A stretch of 13,733 nt of DNA from Candidatus Bipolaricaulota bacterium (GTDB taxonomy: Bacteria; Bipolaricaulota; Bipolaricaulia; UBA7950; UBA9294): assembly GCA_030612485.1 (NCBI GenBank), contig JAUWNS010000054.1:1-13733 (forward strand). The letters run 5' to 3'. The notes beneath the pieces are model-generated. The model saw nothing but the letters and a program-made list of their open reading frames with translations. It was not told where the DNA came from and ran no database searches. A program made the position numbers and the translations under genes. Below, one piece after another: positions 7,827 through 13,733 of this stretch. Each line of letters opens with the position of its first letter. Within the stretch, counting starts at the first letter, position 1.

Positions 7827-10073
7827 ATGAAACCGCGGTATATGCTGTGCGTGGCGTTGGCTGCAGTGCTGGGCCTAGTAGCAGGCGTGTTGTGCTGTTA
7901 TGGGGAGGGTAATGCTGATGAGGCACCGTTTACACAGATAGTCATAGACGGTCAACCAGATGACTGGGATGGGCGATCCGTGCTGCTTAGCGACCCAGCT
8001 GGGGATGCACAAGCCGGGTTCGTGGACATGACTACCGGCTACGGATTCGTCAACCAACACGCCGTTTACTTGTTGGTAGAGGTGGTTGATGCCAATGCAC
8101 AAGTCACGCAGTTCATGGTCTGGTTTAAGGCGGATTCCAGAGCACTGGTGTTCGAGTGGTCCGTGCATGATGCATTCGGTGTCGTCAGCGAGGAAATGCC
8201 TAACGGCGACTTGATATTGATTGGTCGAGCGATCCACTCCACTATTGCCTTCGGGCCGGCATTGGAAATGCGCATTGACCTACGTGATCTAGAGTTGCCA
8301 GAGGCTCTTTTCTTGGAAAGCATCAACGCACACGCCGGACGTGGACGTCCCGTTGATGTCTGGGGACCGATGGTTGCCCCTCCACGTGTTAACGAAGCAG
8401 ATCCAGAGCATTTGCTCGTGCCTGCTGGTAAAATCAATGAAATCGAGTCCCCCACCCCGGATTTAGCTGACTTCTTCCTCCCGTCAGGCTACATAGCGCA
8501 GAGGATTTTCAAACCGCCATTGCAAGCGCCCAATCATATTGCCATTAGCCCCTCTGATGTGATTGTCGTGACGGACTGGGGCGCGAGTGACCGGGTCATC
8601 CAGATTCACGAAGATGGTACGCTGAGCACCTATGCCTCTCCATCACCGTCTGGTGCCCACTTTGGTATCGTTTTCGACTCCGCTGGCAACCTATACGTCG
8701 GGGATGGACCTGGAGACCTATGGAAGGTCACACCGAATGGGGTTGTTACTGAATTCGCTACCGGCGTCTGGGGATATCAGATGGACATAGCTCCCTCGGG
8801 CGATATTTTCGCCATTGGTGGTGACTCCACGTTTGTGCAACGAATCACACCCGATGGTCGGGTGTCAGTATACGCCACTGGCCTGACTAGAGTGTGCGAC
8901 CTGGCCGTGAGTCCTGTCACTGGCGATGTGTATGTTTATGACATCGCCGCTGGCGGCATTTACAAAGCTAACCCAGATGGCACTGTGAGACTACTTACCT
9001 CCGGCCTCATGCACGACTGGACCTATATTGCCTTTTCGCCTGATGGGAAGCTCTATCACATGGCCATTGACACGGGTCTTTCGATCATCTCGACAGTGGA
9101 TGGGAGCCGCACCGAGCTAACCTGGTTAAAAGAGGGTTGGGCCAACCTCCATCCGTCCGACTTCGCATTCGATAGCCAAGGCCGGTTGGTCGCCGTGGAC
9201 ATCACCTATAACCATGTCGGTCGGTTCGATTTAGGTGCAAAAACCATGGAAATGCTATGGCAAGGTATGGGAAACACCGAAGCGCTGGCAGTAGCCCCTG
9301 GAGGAGGGGGCGTATATATGGGATTCAGCCATCCATGGGCGAATGGTCATGGAGGCGTGGTAAAGATCGAAGCGGATGGTAGCACGACGCCCTTTGTGAA
9401 CGGTCTCCCTCCGGAGGTATGTGGACTGGCCTTTGATGCAACGGGTATGGGGTATGTCATCGCTACGGGGCCTGATGGCGGTGAGTGGAAGAGCACCATC
9501 TATTCCATCACCCCGGCTGGGATCAAGACAGCACTAGCCACATTTCCCTCTTATGGCGGCAGCCTGGATGTGGACCCTATCACTGGTTACCTCTGGGGAC
9601 TAAGCTATGGGGAGTTATGGTATCTGGACGGTGCCGGTACACGCCATACCATCTCGACTGCTTCCATTGGAGAGATGGTTGAGAGCCTTACCTTCACGCC
9701 TGAGGGCACCTTGTACGTTATGATTAATACTGCTAATTTCTGGACTACCTCTGTCGAGCGAGCTATATATCGAGTCGATCCAAGCGGTCCTGCTTTCACC
9801 CTCATTGCCGATTTGTCGACTATTAACACCTGTTGCCCCATGGGACGCATCGGCGCCGGTCAGGATGGGAATATCTACTGGGTTGGCCTTGGCGATCGAC
9901 ATACACCGAATAACGAGCGGGATATGCATATGCTGCGGATCACACCCGCCGGAGAGGTGACCCTCTTCGGCCGCAAACTACCGATGGATCCATCCGCCAT
10001 AACCGGTGATCCCGACTCTACTGATCTCTACTTGTGCGGTGGGAACGGAGTGTACCGTGTGTATAAGCCATGA
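7827..10073 (+). CDS. Secreted CBM9-like / beta-propeller protein
   Basis: The 748-aa protein has a Sec signal peptide (about 1-24; core LCVALAAVLGLVAGVL). No canonical lipobox is present: the two Cys follow Val-Leu. Residues 34-205 begin with IVIDGQPDDW, as in the CBM9/DOMON-like domains of the two neighbours. The body of this domain is strongly diverged and lacks the acidic D-x-D-x-N-G-D-G stretch. Residues 219-748 are a close paralogue of the first gene's propeller, about two thirds identical by eye over its whole length. It has the same twelve blade repeats, the shared segment CCPMGRIGAGQDGNIYWVG and the same YRVYKP end. AAGGAGGTGA (7815-7824) lies just before ATG. The 168-base gap to the upstream gene has no clear terminator, so co-transcription is possible. 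The function is not known; secretion and binding are inferred from architecture. Confidence 0.85.
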   Translation: MKPRYMLCVALAAVLGLVAGVLCCYGEGNADEAPFTQIVIDGQPDDWDGRSVLLSDPAGDAQAGFVDMTTGYGFVNQHAVYLLVEVVDANAQVTQFMVWFKADSRALVFEWSVHDAFGVVSEEMPNGDLILIGRAIHSTIAFGPALEMRIDLRDLELPEALFLESINAHAGRGRPVDVWGPMVAPPRVNEADPEHLLVPAGKINEIESPTPDLADFFLPSGYIAQRIFKPPLQAPNHIAISPSDVIVVTDWGASDRVIQIHEDGTLSTYASPSPSGAHFGIVFDSAGNLYVGDGPGDLWKVTPNGVVTEFATGVWGYQMDIAPSGDIFAIGGDSTFVQRITPDGRVSVYATGLTRVCDLAVSPVTGDVYVYDIAAGGIYKANPDGTVRLLTSGLMHDWTYIAFSPDGKLYHMAIDTGLSIISTVDGSRTELTWLKEGWANLHPSDFAFDSQGRLVAVDITYNHVGRFDLGAKTMEMLWQGMGNTEALAVAPGGGGVYMGFSHPWANGHGGVVKIEADGSTTPFVNGLPPEVCGLAFDATGMGYVIATGPDGGEWKSTIYSITPAGIKTALATFPSYGGSLDVDPITGYLWGLSYGELWYLDGAGTRHTISTASIGEMVESLTFTPEGTLYVMINTANFWTTSVERAIYRVDPSGPAFTLIADLSTINTCCPMGRIGAGQDGNIYWVGLGDRHTPNNERDMHMLRITPAGEVTLFGRKLPMDPSAITGDPDSTDLYLCGGNGVYRVYKP

Positions 10074-10108
10074 CCTGCAGAATGGGTCATATCGGTACAT
10101 GATGTCAG

Positions 10109-10196
10109 TTATGGTTATTGGGAGAGGCGGCGGGGTAGAGGTAAGAGCATGGAACTCACGAAGTTCGGCGCTCATGAAGAGGAACCACCCTAGGAA
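10109..10196. repeat. Duplicated intergenic segment, copy 2
   Basis: This is the homologue of 7693-7779, beginning with the same TTATGGTTATTGG and holding the shared ACGAAGTTC-type core. It carries one extra base, which changes the minus-strand frame near one end. It ends about 35 bases before the shared AAGGAGGTGA. Confidence 0.6.
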
Positions 10197-10244
10197 GATT
10201 TCCATTCCCGCCGGAAGCAGTTGAGAACCTCAAGGAGGTGAAGC

Positions 10245-12500
10245 ATGAAACTGCGGTTTGTACTGTGCGTTGCGTTGACTGTGATGCTAGGACTGGTGGT
10301 AGGTGCTTTGAGCGGCTACAGCGACGGTAATGATAGTGATGTACCCGTTACTCAGATAATCATCGACGGACAACCGGATGACTGGTCCGGCTATCGCATC
10401 CTGAAGTACGATCAAAATGGAGATATTTCTGAAGGCGGTTTCGATCTCAAGTCTGTGCGCGCTTTCACCAATGACCACTACTTTTACCTGATGATCGAGG
10501 CCCATGGCAACATCGGTGAGTACGTACAGATAGACCTTGATATTGACATTGATGGCGATGGCAACCAGGATTACATGGCCACTTTCAGACCGCGCACCGG
10601 ACGGCGCGATTTCGGCGATTTCACTTCAGGTCAAAGGAATTGGGAATCTATGGAAGGGGGCTCGGCAGCAGAAGGGAAAGTAGTCGAAATCAAGATGCCG
10701 CTGGGGCTCATTGGAAGCTGCGAGTGGTTCACCCTGATGAACATCCGTGTGATGAACGGCACCTGCTGCGGGGAGCAGTGGTATATGGTTGACAATATGG
10801 GGCCTGCCTATGTTGCCCGATCCAATGAGATCGAGGCTCCGCCAACTCAGCGAGTCGAGCGTCCAGGCCATGTGTTCATGGCTGCCGGAGGGGCCAAAGC
10901 AGACTACCTTTACCGGGGCTTTGTTCAGGTTCCGGGGGGCATAGCCTGGGGCCCAGATGGACATCTCTACGTTGCTGATCAGTTGGGCCGCCATGTGGTG
11001 CGTCTTGCCCCTGATGGAAGTATGGATGATCTGGGCATTTGGAGAAATCCTGGCATGTGGAACGAAGATGGGCCTAGGGACCTGACTTTCGACTCAGTTG
11101 GCAATCTCTTTGTAAGTGATCACAGAGGGGGTATCTATGCCATTGGCCTGGATGGTAGCGTGGAAGTACTGCCGGGTATTCGTGGGCAACCAGTAGGCGG
11201 CATCACCTTCAGCTTAGACGACGAGCTTTACTACACCGATATGGGTGGAGGCAGAGTATTGAAGATAGGGGCGGATGGCAAATCCCAAGTCGTCGCTCGT
11301 GGGATAGAGAATGCCTTTGACCTGGTATTTGGGTCCGATGGTGCGCTTTATGTAAGTCAGAATAGCCTAGACCGAGTGGTGAGGGTGAACGTCACAACAG
11401 GGGAGGTCAATGAGTTCTTCTCCGCTCCTATAAGCGGAGCTCAGATTTACTTGGCGATAGATGAGGACGGTGATCTGTGGATCCGGGGATGCAACACACT
11501 CTACCAATTCGCGTCAGATGGCACCCAGAAGCCGTTTTATGTCAATGGTAAAAGATACTTCGGTCATACGAATGAGTTGGACATACAAACGGCGGGAGGG
11601 ATTACCTTCGATGACGAAGGGCGTCTATGGATCGCCTCTTACAACTCTAGTATCCGATATCTGGAGCCACTACTGCCAGGCGAGGACATCCTAGGGATGA
11701 CTATGACAGTGATAGCGCCCGGCTTCGTGCCAGGGTTTGTCGCAGCGGACCTGGAAGTCAGCTGTGATGGATATGTCTACGTCTACAACTACAACCCAAC
11801 ACCAGGAGAACTGTGGCAAGTCAGCCCAGAAGGAGAGATTGAAGTCTTACTCCACCTCCGGGAGCGAGGAAACGTAGGCATGGCGTTGGATGATCAAGGG
11901 AAACTCTATCTGGGGCTGCCAAATGGAGAGATAGCCTGGCTCGACACTAATGGAAAACTTCGACACTATGCCTGGTTACATTCATGGAGCATGACCTTCG
12001 CTGCCGATGGATACCTCTACGCTGTTGTCGGAACTGGTGGTGAACCGAGATCCGTTGTGCGCATCGCAGGCAGAGATAACTATAGGACACTCATCACCCA
12101 AATCGACGGCAAACCCTTAGGAGGTCACACTGGATATGGGCCTGGTAGCGTACATATTGATCCTGCACCTGGTGAAGGATTGTATATCTACGACGAGTCT
12201 CACAAGAGGGTTTACTACGTTGACTTTGACGGCCAAGCGAGCGTTGTGGCAGATCTTCCGGGGATAGGGGCACCGGCAGCAATGGCAGTGTCACCTGAAG
12301 GAGACGTTTTTGTTATTCCCCACAGCTCGCTTTCATATGGGTACGCACTCCACCGGATTGATCCCGATGGAAACATCAAAATCTACGCCAGGGAAATCTA
12401 TGGTGATCCACTGGGGGCGGTCGTCAGCTCAGATGGACGGTGGCTGTACATAACGGAAAACGGAGCGATTGACAGGATTTACATTACGAGGAGGAACTGA
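10245..12500 (+). CDS. Secreted CBM9-like / NHL-type beta-propeller protein
   Basis: The 751-aa protein has a Sec signal peptide very similar to that of the gene before it (about 1-26; core VLCVALTVMLGLVVGAL). Residues 33-190 are a CBM9/DOMON-like domain nearly collinear with that of the first gene, including FDLKSV, GEYVQIDLDIDI, PRTGRRDFGDFTSGQ and CCGEQWY. An acidic D-x-D-x-D-G-D-G stretch lies near 97-106. Residues 219-751 form a divergent propeller with about twelve blades (GPDGHLYVAD, SVGNLFVSDH, SPEGDVFVIP), closer to generic NHL/SMP-30 repeats than to the other two genes' propellers. AAGGAGGTGA lies just before ATG at 10245. The mix of a gene-2-like leader with a gene-1-like sandwich domain indicates recombination. 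No lipobox, sorting signal or catalytic motif is visible. Function unknown. Confidence 0.85.
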   Translation: MKLRFVLCVALTVMLGLVVGALSGYSDGNDSDVPVTQIIIDGQPDDWSGYRILKYDQNGDISEGGFDLKSVRAFTNDHYFYLMIEAHGNIGEYVQIDLDIDIDGDGNQDYMATFRPRTGRRDFGDFTSGQRNWESMEGGSAAEGKVVEIKMPLGLIGSCEWFTLMNIRVMNGTCCGEQWYMVDNMGPAYVARSNEIEAPPTQRVERPGHVFMAAGGAKADYLYRGFVQVPGGIAWGPDGHLYVADQLGRHVVRLAPDGSMDDLGIWRNPGMWNEDGPRDLTFDSVGNLFVSDHRGGIYAIGLDGSVEVLPGIRGQPVGGITFSLDDELYYTDMGGGRVLKIGADGKSQVVARGIENAFDLVFGSDGALYVSQNSLDRVVRVNVTTGEVNEFFSAPISGAQIYLAIDEDGDLWIRGCNTLYQFASDGTQKPFYVNGKRYFGHTNELDIQTAGGITFDDEGRLWIASYNSSIRYLEPLLPGEDILGMTMTVIAPGFVPGFVAADLEVSCDGYVYVYNYNPTPGELWQVSPEGEIEVLLHLRERGNVGMALDDQGKLYLGLPNGEIAWLDTNGKLRHYAWLHSWSMTFAADGYLYAVVGTGGEPRSVVRIAGRDNYRTLITQIDGKPLGGHTGYGPGSVHIDPAPGEGLYIYDESHKRVYYVDFDGQASVVADLPGIGAPAAMAVSPEGDVFVIPHSSLSYGYALHRIDPDGNIKIYAREIYGDPLGAVVSSDGRWLYITENGAIDRIYITRRN

Positions 12501-12656
12501 CAAGGTTTCCAAGCTAGCGAGTTTTAAGCCAGTAGTGTCCTAGCATTCCTGGCACACAAGGGTAACAGATCTCTTCTTGTCGGAGTTAGGTGCCAATATG
12601 ACTGAGACACCTACCCCCCATAGAATTACTGTAGAGGGTGGAAGGGAGAGAGGACA

Positions 12657-12836
12657 ATGATCATCAACACGACCACGGGAGTCTCAGTGACGGAAGCTAA
12701 GCAGAGGGCCATCTTCCAGCAGTGTCGACACCGGTGTCTACCATTGAATTTTACAGGTGACGGGCCCCATGAAGTAGGGGGATTGGACTTACTTCACGGG
12801 GCGGGCCTGCCGTTGTCAAGTAGAATGTCTACTTGA
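12657..12836 (+). CDS. Short unrecognised ORF, probably a broken gene start
   Basis: The 59-codon frame begins MIINTTTGVSVTEAKQRAIF and has GGGAG 8 bases before its ATG. I do not recognise the family. Only the first 31 or so codons read like protein. The rest (from about 12750) is encoded by the hairpin cluster, and the frame stops inside the second hairpin. It is probably the 5' end of a gene, perhaps another transposase, cut off by the hairpin/IS110 region. The preceding 12501-12656 holds no gene that I can support, only short imperfect dyads such as AGGTGCC / GACACCT. Confidence 0.3.
   Translation: MIINTTTGVSVTEAKQRAIFQQCRHRCLPLNFTGDGPHEVGGLDLLHGAGLPLSSRMST
12764..12802. repeat. Palindromic element copy A
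   Basis: The arms CCCCATGAAGTA (12765-12776) and TACTTCACGGGG (12790-12801) pair over 12 bp with one A-C mismatch. One more G-C pair closes the outside. The 13-nt loop is GGGGGATTGGACT. It lies upstream of the IS110 frame. It matches copies C and D in size, in inner TA / TA ends and in loop motif. Confidence 0.6.
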
Positions 12837-12847
12837 CGGGCCTGCCG
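12802..12847. repeat. Palindromic element copy B with 11-bp flanking direct repeat
   Basis: Perfect arms GTCAAGTAGA (12815-12824) and TCTACTTGAC (12828-12837) surround ATG. The direct repeat CGGGCCTGCCG occurs at 12802-12812 and 12837-12847, bracketing the hairpin. It follows copy A immediately and shares its AAGTA / TACTT inner stem. The direct repeat could be a target-site duplication or a tandem-unit boundary. Confidence 0.5.
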
Positions 12848-13082
12848 GTGCGTCGCACGCAGACAGGGGTGTGGCTCACGGGGTCCGCAGACCTGTAAAG
12901 GTACTGCTCGGTTCTGAACTGCCGCCCCCGTCATCTTCTCCATCCAGTGTGTCTGTTGGAATGATGCGCATCCGTGAGGATGGTCGCTTGAGCGCAGTAG
13001 ACGAGAACAACTGGATGAGCTTTATTGATGTTGGCTGTAAGGCCCATCGCGTAGGTATTGCAGATCCTAAAGGCTCAATCCC

Positions 13083-13126
13083 TTGGGGGATGTAGTATCC
13101 GGAGAGGGTCTTACTACATCCCCTAA
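13083..13126. repeat. Palindromic element copy C inside the transposase
   Basis: The perfect 12-bp arms are GGGGATGTAGTA (13086-13097) and TACTACATCCCC (13112-13123). The stem extends outward by a G-T and two T-A pairs. The 14-nt loop is TCCGGAGAGGGTCT. It separates codons for GSI from codons for KEFDI of the IS110 transposase and shifts the frame. Confidence 0.7.
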
Positions 13127-13315
13127 AAAGAGTTCGACATCTCCCACACAGGTGCCGGCTTCCGGGATTTCTTCCGCCGGATCGAGCACCACAAACAGAA
13201 GTTAGACCTGCCGGTGACAGTGGCCATGGAAGGGTTCAATGGGTATGCCCGTCCCTTGGATCGACTGATCCAGGAGCGTGGTATACCCTGTACAACGTGA
13301 ACAACCTGAAGCCTG

Positions 13316-13352
13316 CCCCGTGGAATAAGTCCATCCCATGTATTCCACGGGG
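13316..13352. repeat. Palindromic element copy D inside the transposase
   Basis: The perfect 12-bp arms are CCCCGTGGAATA (13316-13327) and TATTCCACGGGG (13341-13352), with a 13-nt loop. Read on the minus strand, the loop is CATGGGATGGACT, similar to the loop of copy A, so this copy is inverted relative to A. It interrupts the transposase between NNLK and RFKE. Confidence 0.7.
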
Positions 13353-13733
13353 TAAACCCGGTTCAAGGAAGTGTTTCCTGGAGCGGCGAAGACCGATCCG
13401 CTTGACACCCGGAAGATCCTTGATCTGTTTCACCTCAAAGACCACTTGCCATTGGCTAAAGACGCGCTCCAGAAGGTGGTATCAGCTCCAGCGGTCAACG
13501 ACAAGTTGAAGCGGCTCAGGCGCCGCCGCCAGTTGGTGAATGAGAAGATTCGTGTGGCCAACCGGCTGCGGTCCGATATGCAAGCCGTCTGCCCGGAACT
13601 ACTCGCCATCACTAACAACGTGAGCAACCTCAGGTTCCTCCGGTTTCTCACGTGCCGTGAGGACCTGACACAGTTGCCTCGCTTGCGGCGCACCACTCTG
13701 CTTAAGATCCCGAGTGTTGGGCAGAAATACGCT

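Larger units (their letters stand above)
12961..13733 (+). pseudogene. IS110-family transposase, broken and running off the window
   Basis: IS110 (DEDD) recombinases act with a bridge RNA. Four collinear pieces in three frames rebuild the N-terminal half. Piece 1 is 12961-13080 (NNWMSFIDVGCKAHRVGIAD, first catalytic Asp). Piece 2 is 13127-13282 (EFDISHTGAGF, then VAMEGFNGYARPLDRL, catalytic Glu). Piece 3 is 13285-13311 (TLYNVNNLK). Piece 4 is 13359-13733 (RFKEVFPGAAKTDPLDTRK, last two Asp, then a basic coiled region and LLKIPSVGQKYA, the start of the Transposase_20 region). Pieces 1/2 and 3/4 are separated by palindromic insertions; pieces 2/3 by a one-base deletion near 13282-13285. The C-terminal serine domain lies beyond the window. 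The start is uncertain: two ATGs at 12961 and 12964 without a clear ribosome binding site. Confidence 0.8.

Noticed and set aside
10149..10193. Plus-strand upstream peptide starting MELTKFGAH before the third paralogue
   Set aside because: Compared with the homologous segment before the second paralogue, changes fall on first codon positions and alter residues, and the start codon is GTG in the other copy. The minus-strand frame explains the conservation better.
12764..13352. CRISPR array or integron attC sites
   Set aside because: The palindromes are irregularly spaced, interrupt a coding sequence, differ in stem sequence and lack attC core sites (GTTRRRY).

Overview
The window looks like a bacterial chromosome segment of moderate GC, probably from a poorly characterised lineage. 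Both housekeeping genes are bacterial (YchF-type ATPase/GTPase and elongation factor G). Ribosome binding sites are strong: two genes carry a complete AAGGAGGTGA. I cannot name the phylum from sequence alone.

Layout. Positions 1-251 hold three small dyads and the ychF leader. ychF (252-1337, +) and fusA (1746-3839, -) are convergent. The gap between them holds a miniature, internally deleted GxxExxY cassette bounded by CTTCGTG-type inverted repeats. Upstream of fusA is an inverted-repeat mRNA leader. It is followed by a decayed C-terminal remnant of a tyrosine recombinase (about 4112-4273), and 135 bases further on by a short segment resembling a tRNA 3' end.

Positions 4527-12500 hold three large same-strand genes for secreted proteins. 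All carry a signal peptide, a CBM9/DOMON-like beta-sandwich domain and about twelve NHL/SMP-30-like beta-propeller blade repeats. The first also has an N-terminal right-handed beta-helix. The three are mosaic paralogues. Genes 1 and 2 share the propeller, genes 1 and 3 share the sandwich domain, and genes 2 and 3 share signal peptide, ribosome binding site and upstream intergenic sequence. They look like a tandem family reshuffled by recombination, and probably act as extracytoplasmic binding or surface proteins. The ligand is unknown.

Positions 12501-13733 are a mobile-element graveyard: a short unrecognised ORF, then an IS110-family (DEDD) transposase pseudogene running off the window end. 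It is broken by one single-base frameshift and by two short palindromic insertions. The two insertions and a third palindrome just upstream form a family: about 12-bp stems that differ between copies but pair within each copy, around a 13-14 nt loop with a partly shared motif. A fourth, more compact hairpin is flanked by an 11-bp direct repeat. This small hairpin family is the most unusual signal in the window.
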